5,215 nucleotides of DNA from positions 20,710-25,924 of the forward strand of contig KL568523.1 of the NCBI GenBank assembly GCA_000715605.1. The letters run 5' to 3'. Origin of the DNA: Streptomyces speibonae (GTDB lineage Bacteria; Actinomycetota; Actinomycetes; Streptomycetales; Streptomycetaceae). This document shows positions 1-5,215 of this stretch, one piece after another. The position numbers and the translations under genes were made by a program. Below the pieces are notes generated by a model that worked only from the letters and a program-made list of their open reading frames with translations, was not told where the DNA came from and searched no databases. Every line of letters begins with the position of its first letter. The stretch's first letter is position 1.

Positions 1-1
1 G

Positions 2-256
2 GGCACCGCCGCGCAGCTGAAGCAGATGATGCGGCTGACGGCCACTCAGGGCACCGCGCGGGAGGCCATGGCGGGCCTCGGCGGTGACATCGGCGCGAAG
101 ACGGGGTCGGCGGAGGTCGACGGCAACGAGACGTCGGACAGCTGGTTCACCGGCTTCCGCAACGACATCGCGGCGGCGGCGATGGCCCAGCAGGGCGGGC
201 ACGGCGGCGACGCGGCCGGTCCGATTGTCGCAGCCGTGCTACGAGCCGGAGGCTGA
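2..256 (+). CDS. Penicillin-binding protein, C-terminal end only (5' part outside window)
   Basis: This is the last 84 codons of a D,D-transpeptidase (peptidoglycan cross-linking enzyme, extracytoplasmic, β-lactam target), read in the frame starting at base 2 and ending at TGA 254-256. The window begins inside the gene, so no start can be given. The KTG motif of the transpeptidase active site is visible in the stretch AKTGSAEVDG at visible residues 32-41. It is followed by WFTGF and the GHGG...AGPIVAAVL tail usual for actinobacterial PBPs of this type. The 84 residues align without gaps to the end of the next gene, with 51 identities by my count, so the two are tandem paralogues. The next gene starts 132 nt downstream on the same strand. 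Serine-active-site and SxN motifs are outside the window, so full activity cannot be judged. Family call is firm; the exact class B subgroup is inferred from the complete neighbour. Confidence 0.9.
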   Translation, partial: GTAAQLKQMMRLTATQGTAREAMAGLGGDIGAKTGSAEVDGNETSDSWFTGFRNDIAAAAMAQQGGHGGDAAGPIVAAVLRAGG

Positions 257-292
257 CCGCCTCGCGCGCCGGGCGGGACTCTAGGGTGGTGG

Positions 293-318
293 CCGGCGCG
301 GCGCACATTCCGCGCCGG
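293..318 (+). terminator. GC-rich hairpin between the two PBP genes
   Basis: A perfect 9-bp inverted repeat, CCGGCGCGG (293-301) and CCGCGCCGG (310-318), encloses an 8-nt loop. It lies 37 nt after the stop of the upstream PBP gene. No T-run follows. In Streptomyces such U-less hairpins often act as transcript ends, so a terminator or mRNA 3'-end stabiliser is the first reading. The alternative is a leader structure of the second PBP mRNA: its right arm touches a GGAAGG sequence (317-322) that could serve a possible earlier GTG start at 329. The stem is seen directly; the function is inferred. Confidence 0.5.
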
Positions 319-372
319 AAGGCCACAAGTGCCACGAGAGCCACGCGGGTCACGGGGAGCCCGGCGGGCAGC

Positions 373-378
373 GGAGGA
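373..378 (+). promoter_or_regulatory. Ribosome binding site for the second PBP
   Basis: GGAGGA lies 10 nt before GTG 389. It is the better anti-16S match of the two candidate sites here and decides the start I chose. The competitor is GGAAGG (317-322), 6 nt before an in-frame GTG at 329, which would add 20 basic residues ahead of the membrane anchor. Confidence 0.6.
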
Positions 379-388
379 ACGGACAGCA

Positions 389-2053
389 GTGGGGAACAGA
401 GCGCGCGCCGGTGAGCGGCGGAAGACCAGGCCCGCCGTGCTCGGCGGAGTGATCGCCGTGGTCGTGGGCGGTGCCGGACTCGGCGCCTACGCGCTGTACG
501 GGGGCGGCGCCGCCGCCGAGGACGGCTCGGCCTCCACCCGGGCGGCGGCGGCGAAGACGGGACCGCTGTCGGCCGGGGAGGTCACCACAGCGGCCGAGCG
601 GTTCCTGACCGCGTGGGGCGCGGGCAAGGTGGAGGAGGCCGCCGCCGCCACCGACGACCCCGAGGCCGCGGCCGCCCTGCTCAAGGCCTACGCCAAGGAC
701 GCCCGGATCAAGGACCTCGCCCTCACCCCGGCCGCCCCCGCCGGTGCCGACGTCCCCTTCTCCGTCAAGGGCACGGTGGCCTACGAGGAGGCCGGCAAGC
801 CGCTGGCGTACGACAGCGCGCTGACCGTCGTGCGCCGGACCGGGGACGGCGCGCCGCGGGTCGACTGGCAGCCGTCCGTCGTGCACCCGGAGCTCAAGGA
901 GGGCGACAGGCTGGTCACCGGCGAGGCGGGCACCCCGCCGGTCAAGGCGCTCGACCGGGACGGCGGCGAGCTGACCACGAAGAAGTACCCCTCCCTCGGG
1001 ACGGTGCTGGACGGTCTGCGGGAGAAGTACGGCGAGAAGGCGGGCGGCGAACCGGGCATCGAGCTGCGGATCGTGCGCGGCGAGGAGTCGAAGAAGGCGG
1101 AGCTGTCCGACAAGACCCTGCTGGAGCTGAGCGAGGGCACGCCCGGCACGGTGCGGACCACGCTGAGCCCGTCCCTCCAGGCCGAGGCCGAGGAGCAGGT
1201 GGCGGCGAAGAAGCGGGCGTCGGTGGTGGTGCTGCGGCCGTCGACGGGCGAGATACTCGCGGTGGCGAACTCCTCGCACGGTTTCAACGTCGGGTTCCAG
1301 GGTTCGCTGGCCCCGGGCTCCACGATGAAGGTGGTCACCGCCTCGATGCTGATCGAGAAGGGGCTCGCCTCGATGGACGAGAAGCACCCGTGCCCGAAGT
1401 ACTTCAGCTACGGCGGCTGGAAGTTCCAGAACGACGACAAGTTCGAGATCAAGGACGGCACGTTCAAGGCGAGCTTCGCCCGCTCCTGCAACACGGCCTT
1501 CATCAGCCAGGCGCCGGAGCTGAAGAACGACGATCTGACCAAGCAGGCCCAGGAGGTGTTCGGGCTCGGGCGGAACGACTGGAAGGTCGGCGTGCCGACG
1601 TTCGACGGGTCGGTGCCGGTGCAGGCGGACGCGCCGATGGGGGCCTCCCTGATCGGGCAGGGCGGGGTGCGGATGAACCCGCTGAACATGGCGTCGGTGT
1701 CGGCGACGGTCAAGGCGGGCGTCTTCCACCAGCCGTACCTGGTCTCGCCGGAGGTCGACGGGCGCGAGCTGGCGACGGCCTCGCGCACGATGTCCGCGGG
1801 CACGCTCGCACAGCTGCGGGAGCTGATGTCGTACACCGCCTCCTACGGCACGGCGGCGGAGGCGATGGCCTCGGTGAGCGGTGAGCGGGGCGCGAAGACC
1901 GGGTCGGCCGAGGTCGACGGGCAGAAGAAGCCCAACGGCTGGTTCACCGCCTACCGCGGCGACCTGGCCGCCGCCGGTGTGGTGCAGGCGGCCGGGCACG
2001 GCGGCTCGACGGCCGGCCCCATCGTGGCGGCGCTGCTGAACGCCGGCGGCTAG
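389..2053 (+). CDS. Class B-type penicillin-binding protein (D,D-transpeptidase) with NTF2-like/MecA_N domain
   Basis: A membrane-anchored transpeptidase of 554 residues that cross-links peptidoglycan outside the cytoplasmic membrane. From GTG 389 it has a short basic cytoplasmic tail and one transmembrane anchor (about residues 15-37). An Ala-rich linker follows, then an NTF2-like/MecA_N-type domain (about 60-180, from LSAGEVTTAAERFLTAW) and a dimerisation/linker region. The transpeptidase domain begins near residue 275. All three active-site motifs are present: STMK (nucleophile S311, K314), SCN (S366-N368) and KTG (K503), spaced normally. There is no glycosyltransferase domain, so it is class B-like. 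Start: GTG 389 has GGAGGA 10 nt upstream; GTG 329 is an alternative adding 20 residues. The upstream gene is a paralogue and the downstream gene is a convergent SsgA-like gene, which suggests a role in sporulation-linked wall synthesis. As I recall, this is the SCO3157-type position. The substrate role is certain at family level; the developmental role is inferred. Confidence 0.93.
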   Translation: MGNRARAGERRKTRPAVLGGVIAVVVGGAGLGAYALYGGGAAAEDGSASTRAAAAKTGPLSAGEVTTAAERFLTAWGAGKVEEAAAATDDPEAAAALLKAYAKDARIKDLALTPAAPAGADVPFSVKGTVAYEEAGKPLAYDSALTVVRRTGDGAPRVDWQPSVVHPELKEGDRLVTGEAGTPPVKALDRDGGELTTKKYPSLGTVLDGLREKYGEKAGGEPGIELRIVRGEESKKAELSDKTLLELSEGTPGTVRTTLSPSLQAEAEEQVAAKKRASVVVLRPSTGEILAVANSSHGFNVGFQGSLAPGSTMKVVTASMLIEKGLASMDEKHPCPKYFSYGGWKFQNDDKFEIKDGTFKASFARSCNTAFISQAPELKNDDLTKQAQEVFGLGRNDWKVGVPTFDGSVPVQADAPMGASLIGQGGVRMNPLNMASVSATVKAGVFHQPYLVSPEVDGRELATASRTMSAGTLAQLRELMSYTASYGTAAEAMASVSGERGAKTGSAEVDGQKKPNGWFTAYRGDLAAAGVVQAAGHGGSTAGPIVAALLNAGG

Positions 2054-2063
2054 CACCGCCTGA

Positions 2064-2097
2064 AACGACTCGAACGACTCGAACGCCTCGAACGAGG
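2064..2097. repeat. 9-bp tandem repeat in the convergent PBP/ssgE gap
   Basis: The unit ACGACTCGA occurs at 2065-2073 and 2074-2082, then with one change (ACGCCTCGA) at 2083-2091, followed by a partial ACGAGG. The last part also forms a small palindrome, CCTCG-AA-CGAGG (2086-2097). The block fills most of the 47 nt between the PBP stop (2053) and the ssgE stop (2101). It could be slipped-strand sequence or a weak two-way terminator; the 2-nt loop and short arms make a strong hairpin doubtful. Confidence 0.6.
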
Positions 2098-2100
2098 GTG

Positions 2101-2457
2101 TCAGTGCGGGACGGGTTCCGCGGTGGCCGCGTAGGTGCGCCGCAGGAACCTGGCCAGGGTCTTCGTCTCGAGCTGGACCACCGACACGCCCTGCGCGGTG
2201 TGGAATTCGATGACGGCCTGGACGCGGCCGCACGGCCACACCCGTATCTCGCCCCGGCCCGCGGGGGCGAGCAGACCCTGTTCCAGCAGTTCCCGGGCGA
2301 CGGCCCATTCGCGGGGCGCGGCACCCGGAAGGGCCATGTGGACGCATCGCGGGTCTGCTTCGGGGTCGTACCGCAGCACCACGGGTACCGCGCCGCGGTC
2401 GTCCTCCAGGACGTCGGTGACTATGTGGGCTCGCGCGTACTGCTCGACTACGGACAT
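2101..2457 (-). CDS. ssgE: SsgA-like sporulation and cell-division protein, probably SsgE
   Basis: A 118-residue SsgA-like protein (SALP). These small cytosolic proteins occur in sporulating actinomycetes and are thought to direct septum formation, wall synthesis and spore separation through partner enzymes; they have no known catalytic activity. Family landmarks seen here, in order, match what I remember of SsgB: LRYDPEADPRCVH (28-40), EWAVARELLEQGL (50-62), G-x-G-x-IRVWP (67-75) and FLRRT (104-108). The protein ends 10 residues after FLRRT, so it lacks the longer acidic C-terminal tail of SsgB. Start: ATG 2457-2455 on the - strand has AAGGGG 7 nt upstream; an in-frame ATG 27 nt earlier lacks this support. 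The assignment to SsgE, rather than SsgA/B/C/D/F/G, rests on its place between a PBP pair and a cbiM-Q-O operon, which is where I recall ssgE (SCO3158). Published work on the S. coelicolor family linked SsgE to autolytic spore separation. The gene converges on the PBP gene. Confidence 0.85.
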   Translation of the reverse strand: MSVVEQYARAHIVTDVLEDDRGAVPVVLRYDPEADPRCVHMALPGAAPREWAVARELLEQGLLAPAGRGEIRVWPCGRVQAVIEFHTAQGVSVVQLETKTLARFLRRTYAATAEPVPH

Positions 2458-2464
2458 CGGTGCG

Positions 2465-2470
2465 CCCCTT
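2465..2470 (-). promoter_or_regulatory. Ribosome binding site for ssgE
   Basis: AAGGGG on the - strand ends 7 nt before the ATG at 2457. It supports this start over the upstream in-frame ATG. Confidence 0.6.
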
Positions 2471-2485
2471 ACGCTGCGATCCATC

Positions 2486-2521
2486 GCCGTGAATGGCGTA
2501 TAAGCCGTGTAAGGCCGTATA
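2486..2521. repeat. Tandem imperfect 18-bp direct repeat upstream of ssgE, possible operator
   Basis: Two adjacent copies read GCCGTGAATGGCGTATA (2486-2502) and GCCGTGTAAGGCCGTATA (2504-2521), with starts 18 bp apart. They match at 15 positions with a single one-base gap. The second half also has dyad symmetry: GTATA (2498-2502) and TATAC (2518-2522) flank GCC (2504-2506) and GGC (2513-2515). The block begins 29 bp upstream of the ssgE start codon, in the A/T-richer divergent region, so a promoter-proximal regulator site for ssgE is the natural reading. I do not recognise the binding protein. Repeat and symmetry are seen; function is inferred. Confidence 0.5.
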
Positions 2522-2580
2522 CCCACCCCGCGTTCCATCGTGCACCCAATCCGGAATCCGTGCTTCCGAGCGGCGAATAT

Positions 2581-2595
2581 CACACATGAGGTGTG
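2581..2595. promoter_or_regulatory. Short inverted repeat CACAC-N5-GTGTG, possible operator
   Basis: A perfect 5-bp inverted repeat with a 5-nt centre lies in the divergent region, 27 bp before the Nur-like box. Arms this short can occur by chance in 200 nt, so this is recorded only as a candidate regulator site. I know no matching regulator. Confidence 0.2.
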
Positions 2596-2621
2596 GCCCG
2601 GGTAAAACGAGCCACTCGCTC

Positions 2622-2638
2622 TTGCGAATGCTTTGCAA
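2622..2638. promoter_or_regulatory. Nur-box-like operator (nickel-responsive Fur-family repressor)
   Basis: The sequence TTGCGA-ATGCT-TTGCAA fits the Streptomyces Nur box as I recall it (tTGCaa-N5-ttGCAA) at 11 of 12 defined positions. The one mismatch falls on a weakly conserved base of the left half. Spacing is exactly N5. It lies 20 bp upstream of the GTG of the metal transporter gene, where a repressor would cover the promoter. Nur with nickel represses nickel uptake genes, so the site predicts that this operon is shut when nickel is plentiful. The match is seen; the regulation is inferred from the known regulon type. Confidence 0.65.
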
Positions 2639-2651
2639 CAGGCCGCATCAT
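2622..2651 (+). promoter_or_regulatory. Candidate promoter for the transporter operon, predicting a leaderless mRNA
   Basis: TTGCGA (2622-2627) as -35 and CATCAT (2646-2651) as -10, 18 bp apart, each match the consensus at 4 of 6 positions. Transcription would begin at about 2657-2660, which is at the GTG start itself. That agrees with the lack of any Shine-Dalgarno sequence before GTG 2659. The Nur-like box would overlap the -35 and spacer. Both hexamers are weak; another possibility is TAAAAC (2603-2608) as a -10. Confidence 0.3.
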
Positions 2652-2658
2652 CGAGTCC

Positions 2659-3747
2659 GTGCACGCACCTGACGGATTCATCAACGCCCCTGTCTCCGCC
2701 GCGGCCGGAGTCGTCGCCGCCGGCGCTATCGCCGTGAGCCTGCGCGGCGCGCGACGCGAACTCGACGAAAGGACGGCGCCGCTGGCCGGACTGGTCGCGG
2801 CGTTCATCTTCGCCGTGCAGATGCTGAACTTCCCCGTCGGCGCGGGGACCAGCGGCCATCTGCTCGGCGGCGCCCTCGCCGCGATACTCGTCGGCCCCTA
2901 CACCGGTGTCCTGTGCGTCTCCGTCGTCCTGCTGATGCAGGCCGTCCTCTTCGCCGACGGCGGACTGACCGCGCTCGGCGTGAACATCACCACCATGGCG
3001 ATCACCACCACGGTCGTCGCCTACGCGCTCTTCCGCGGCCTGGTCAAGCTGCTCCCGCGCGGCCGCCGCACGCTGACCGCCGCGTCCTTCGTCGCCGCGC
3101 TGCTCTCCGTCCCGGCCTCCGCGGTCGTCTTCACGCTGCTCTACGCCGTCGGCGGCACCACCGACGTCTCGCTCGGCAAGGTCGCCACCGCCATGGTGGG
3201 CGTGCACCTCCTCATCGGCCTCGGCGAGGCCGTGATCACCGCGCTGACCGTCGGCGCGGTCGTCGCCGTGCGGCCGGACCTGGTGCACGGGGCGCGCGGG
3301 CTGCGGCAGAAGCTCAAGCTGCGCGTGAACGGCGAACTGGTCGACGCCCCGCAGGCCACCGAGCCGGGCCCCCCGGACACCCCGGGGGCGGCTCCCTCCC
3401 CGGTCGCCGCCCGCTCCCGGCGCACGCTCTGGATCACCGGCCTGGTCACCTCCCTGGTCCTCGCCGGCTTCGTCAGCTTCTACGCCTCCGCCGACCCCGA
3501 CGGCCTGGAGAAGGTCGCCACCGACCACGGCATCGACGAGAAGGCCGAGGAGCACGGCCTGACCGGCTCCCCGCTGGCCGACTACGGCGTCGAGGACGTC
3601 GACGACGACCGCCTCTCCGGCGGCCTCGCGGGCGTGATCGGCGTCGGCGCGACGGTCGTCGCGGGCAGCGGCGTGTTCTGGGCGGTCCGCAGGCGGCGCA
3701 CCGGCGAGGAGGCCGAGGCCGCCGACCCCAGCCGCACGAGCGTCTGA
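2659..3747 (+). CDS. cbiM: ECF nickel/cobalt transporter substrate-binding component CbiM/NikM fused to a PDGLE (NikN-like) domain
   Basis: A 362-residue membrane protein that binds Ni2+ or Co2+ and passes it inward with the CbiQ-CbiO module. Start: GTG 2659 gives (f)Met-His-Ala-Pro-Asp-Gly-Phe. In known NikM/CbiM structures the metal is held by the N-terminal amine with His2 and His67; here His2 and His67 (in GTSGHLLGG) fall at exactly those positions. The in-frame GTG 2593 would bury His2 and is rejected. Residues about 10-210 hold five or six hydrophobic helices of the CbiM fold. A Pro-rich linker (about 220-250) follows. A C-terminal module has a helix (256-276), the PDGLE motif (280-284), an acidic extracytoplasmic loop and a last helix (about 321-341), ending in a basic tail. 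This module replaces a separate CbiN/NikN. The next gene starts 1 nt after the stop. Regulation: a Nur-like box lies just upstream. Nickel is favoured over cobalt by the PDGLE domain and that box, but not proven. A nikMN name would be equally apt. Confidence 0.9.
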   Translation: MHAPDGFINAPVSAAAGVVAAGAIAVSLRGARRELDERTAPLAGLVAAFIFAVQMLNFPVGAGTSGHLLGGALAAILVGPYTGVLCVSVVLLMQAVLFADGGLTALGVNITTMAITTTVVAYALFRGLVKLLPRGRRTLTAASFVAALLSVPASAVVFTLLYAVGGTTDVSLGKVATAMVGVHLLIGLGEAVITALTVGAVVAVRPDLVHGARGLRQKLKLRVNGELVDAPQATEPGPPDTPGAAPSPVAARSRRTLWITGLVTSLVLAGFVSFYASADPDGLEKVATDHGIDEKAEEHGLTGSPLADYGVEDVDDDRLSGGLAGVIGVGATVVAGSGVFWAVRRRRTGEEAEAADPSRTSV

Positions 3748-3748
3748 C

Positions 3749-4510
3749 GTGGGAGCGGGTCCCGAACACAAGCTCTACCGGCACGGGCACTCCCCGGTGC
3801 ACGCCCTGCCGCCGCACACCAAACTCGCCGCGGTCTTCGCCTTCGTCGTCGTGGTGGTGTCCACCCCGCGCGAGGCGATGTGGGCGTTCGCGCTGTACGC
3901 CGGGCTGCTCGCCGCCGTCGCCCGCACCGCGCGGGTCCCGGCCGGCTTCCTGCTCAAACGGCTGCTGATCGAGGTCCCGTTCGTCGCCTTCGCCGTGCTG
4001 CTGCCGTTCGTGGCGGAGGGCGAGCGCGTCGACGTCCTCGGAATGTCGCTGAGCGTCGGCGGACTGTGGGGCGCGTGGAACGTCCTGGCCAAGGGCACCC
4101 TGGGCGTCGCCGCCTCGGTGCTCCTGGCCGCCACCACCGAACTGCGCGAACTGCTCCTGGGCCTCCAGCGGTTGAAGCTCCCGCCGCTGCTGGTGCAGAT
4201 CGCCTCCTTCATGGTCCGCTACGGCGACGTCATCACCGACGAGATGCGCCGGATGCGGATCGCCCGCGAGTCCCGCGGCTTCGAAGCGCGCGGGATACGG
4301 CACTGGGGCGTGCTCGCCAAGTCGGCGGGCGCGCTGTTCATCCGCTCCTACGAACGCGGCGAGCGGGTGCACCTGGCCATGGTGAGCCGCGGCTACGCCG
4401 GTTCCATGCCGGTGATCGACGAGGTGACCGCGTCCCGGGCGCAGTGGTCGTACGCCCTCGCCCTCCCCTCGGCCGCCCTCGTCGTCTGTCTGCTGGGATG
4501 GACCCTGTGA
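3749..4510 (+). CDS. cbiQ: ECF transporter transmembrane coupling protein CbiQ
   Basis: The T component (EcfT) of a group I energy-coupling-factor transporter, 253 residues, which links the metal-binding CbiM protein to the ATPase in the cytoplasmic membrane. The N-terminus reads HGHSPVHALPPHTKL, the usual CbiQ opening just before the first helix. Several hydrophobic segments follow (about 28-65, 70-92 and 110-132), with a last one at the C-terminus (about 233-252). The two short Arg motifs of the cytoplasmic coupling helices, which dock in the ATPase, are seen as ARESRGF (172-178) and AMVSRGY (210-216). Start: GTG 3749 lies 1 nt after the cbiM stop with no clear Shine-Dalgarno sequence, so translation is probably coupled. 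The stop overlaps the start of the ATPase gene by 4 nt (GTGA). Length and motifs are ordinary for the family. Confidence 0.93.
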   Translation: MGAGPEHKLYRHGHSPVHALPPHTKLAAVFAFVVVVVSTPREAMWAFALYAGLLAAVARTARVPAGFLLKRLLIEVPFVAFAVLLPFVAEGERVDVLGMSLSVGGLWGAWNVLAKGTLGVAASVLLAATTELRELLLGLQRLKLPPLLVQIASFMVRYGDVITDEMRRMRIARESRGFEARGIRHWGVLAKSAGALFIRSYERGERVHLAMVSRGYAGSMPVIDEVTASRAQWSYALALPSAALVVCLLGWTL

Positions 4511-5215
4511 ATACCGCTTCCCTGGAGGTCTCCGGCCTCGCCTTCGCCTACCCCGACGGACACCAGGCCCTGTTCGGCGTGGACTTCTCCATCGCGCGCG
4601 GCGAGCGGGTCGCGCTGCTCGGGCCGAACGGCGCCGGCAAGACCACCCTCGTGCTGCACCTCAACGGCATCCTGACCGGCGGCACCGGCACGGTCACCGT
4701 GGCCGGGCTCGAGGTCGGCCCACGGCACATGGCCGAGGTGCGGCGCCGGGTCGGCATCGTCTTCCAGGACCCGGACGACCAGCTCTTCATGCCGACCGTG
4801 CGCGAGGACGTGGCGTTCGGGCCGGCGGCGGCCGGGCTCAGGGGGCCCGAACTGGAGGAGCGGGTGGACCGGGCGCTGGGCCTGGTCGGCATGGCGGAGT
4901 TCAAGGACCGGCCGCCGCACCACCTCTCCTTCGGCCAGCGGCGCCGGGTGGCCGTGGCGACCGTGCTCGCGATGGAGCCGGAGATCCTGGTGCTCGACGA
5001 GCCGTCCTCCAACCTGGACCCGGCCTCCCGGCGCGAACTCGCCGACATCCTGCGCTCCCTGGACGTCACCGTGCTGATGGTCACCCACGATCTGCCGTAC
5101 GCCCTCGAGCTGTGCCCGCGCTCGCTGATCCTCAGCGACGGCGTGATCGCGGCGGACGGGGCCACGCGGGACCTCCTCGCCGACGACGCGCTGATGCGCG
5201 CGCACCGGCTGGAGC
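4507..5215 (+). CDS. cbiO: ECF transporter ATP-binding protein CbiO (3' end outside window)
   Basis: The ATPase that drives the transporter. It starts at GTG 4507, inside the GTGA overlap with cbiQ, and stays open for 236 codons to the window end. The protein begins MNTASLEVSGLAFAYPDG. All nucleotide-binding motifs are present: Walker A GPNGAGKTT (39-47, K45), Q-loop in VFQDPDDQLF (Q87; the PDDQLF form is typical of CbiO/EcfA), signature LSFGQ (140-144; Phe in the third place, as is common in this subgroup), Walker B ILVLDE (160-165) with D-loop SNLD (168-171), and switch His H194 in VTHD. Family members are usually about 250-280 residues, so perhaps 15-45 are missing. With one ATPase gene visible, a homodimer is likely, as in other CbiMQO systems. 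Expression should be coupled to cbiQ. A second ATPase gene downstream cannot be excluded. Confidence 0.95.
   Translation, partial: MNTASLEVSGLAFAYPDGHQALFGVDFSIARGERVALLGPNGAGKTTLVLHLNGILTGGTGTVTVAGLEVGPRHMAEVRRRVGIVFQDPDDQLFMPTVREDVAFGPAAAGLRGPELEERVDRALGLVGMAEFKDRPPHHLSFGQRRRVAVATVLAMEPEILVLDEPSSNLDPASRRELADILRSLDVTVLMVTHDLPYALELCPRSLILSDGVIAADGATRDLLADDALMRAHRLE

Noticed and set aside
282..287. TAGGGT as a -10 element for the second PBP
   Set aside because: It fits TANNNT, but no convincing -35 lies 16-19 bp upstream (CTGACC at 253-258 is 23 bp away), so a promoter is not supported.
613..1884. 423-codon + strand frame inside the PBP gene
   Set aside because: Arg/Gly-rich frame-shifted shadow of the PBP, with no recognisable domain.
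2593..2595. GTG 2593 as the cbiM start
   Set aside because: It would place 22 residues before the conserved Met-His-Ala-Pro-Asp-Gly N-terminus and remove the metal-binding N-terminal amine. It also has no properly spaced ribosome site.
350..2638. 762-codon open frame on the - strand over the PBP and intergenic region
   Set aside because: It lies antisense to a PBP with complete active-site motifs, has Arg/Pro/Gly/His-rich low-complexity translation, and is the usual shadow of GC-rich codon use. It also overlaps ssgE.
2458..2658. Cobalamin riboswitch upstream of cbiM
   Set aside because: Looked for the B12-box type conserved core and its flanking stems. None is visible, and the region is too short if the mRNA starts near the GTG.
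2458..3771. Upstream extension of the ssgE frame into a 556-residue protein antisense to cbiM
   Set aside because: The part upstream of ATG 2457 is compositionally biased shadow sequence opposite a clear CbiM protein. SALPs are about 110-150 residues, and a ribosome site fits ATG 2457.
2913..3968. 351-codon + strand frame across cbiM and cbiQ
   Set aside because: Arg/Pro-rich shadow that crosses two real genes with clear motifs.
4393..5205. 270- and 205-codon - strand frames opposite cbiO
   Set aside because: They lie opposite an ABC ATPase with every catalytic motif intact. Their translations show no family features.

Overview
The window looks like chromosomal DNA from a Streptomyces or a close relative. 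It is very GC-rich with strong third-position G/C. Most genes start with GTG, I saw no TTA codon in the genes, and one gene encodes an SsgA-like protein, a family confined to morphologically complex actinomycetes. The order PBP - PBP - ssgE-type gene (opposite strand) - CbiM/Q/O-type transporter matches, as I recall it, the S. coelicolor region around SCO3158 (ssgE). That match is from memory, not from a search.

Left part (1-2053, + strand): the last 84 codons of one penicillin-binding protein, then a complete second class B-type penicillin-binding protein with all three transpeptidase motifs. The two C-termini align without gaps at 51/84 identical residues, so they are tandem paralogues. A 9-bp-arm hairpin lies between them.

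Middle (2054-2658): a 47-nt convergent gap holds a 9-bp tandem repeat. It is followed by a 118-residue SsgA-like protein on the - strand, most likely SsgE, whose family helps time cell-wall building and spore separation. The 201-nt divergent region between ssgE and the transporter is visibly more A/T-rich. It holds a tandem 18-bp-period direct repeat close to ssgE and, next to the transporter gene, a site matching the Streptomyces nickel regulator (Nur) box at 11 of 12 positions.

Right part (2659-5215, + strand): a tightly coupled operon for an energy-coupling-factor transporter for nickel or cobalt. It encodes a fused CbiM/NikM-PDGLE substrate-binding component, a CbiQ transmembrane coupling component and a CbiO ATPase, the last cut by the window end. 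The genes are separated by 1 nt and then overlap by 4 nt. The Nur-like box, the PDGLE (NikN-like) domain and the absence of any visible cobalamin riboswitch favour nickel over cobalt as substrate.

The window joins two themes: peptidoglycan remodelling during sporulation (two PBPs plus SsgE) and metal uptake. I see no CRISPR array, tRNA, rRNA or mobile element. The most useful non-gene signals are the Nur-like box with a probable leaderless GTG start, and the direct repeat upstream of ssgE.
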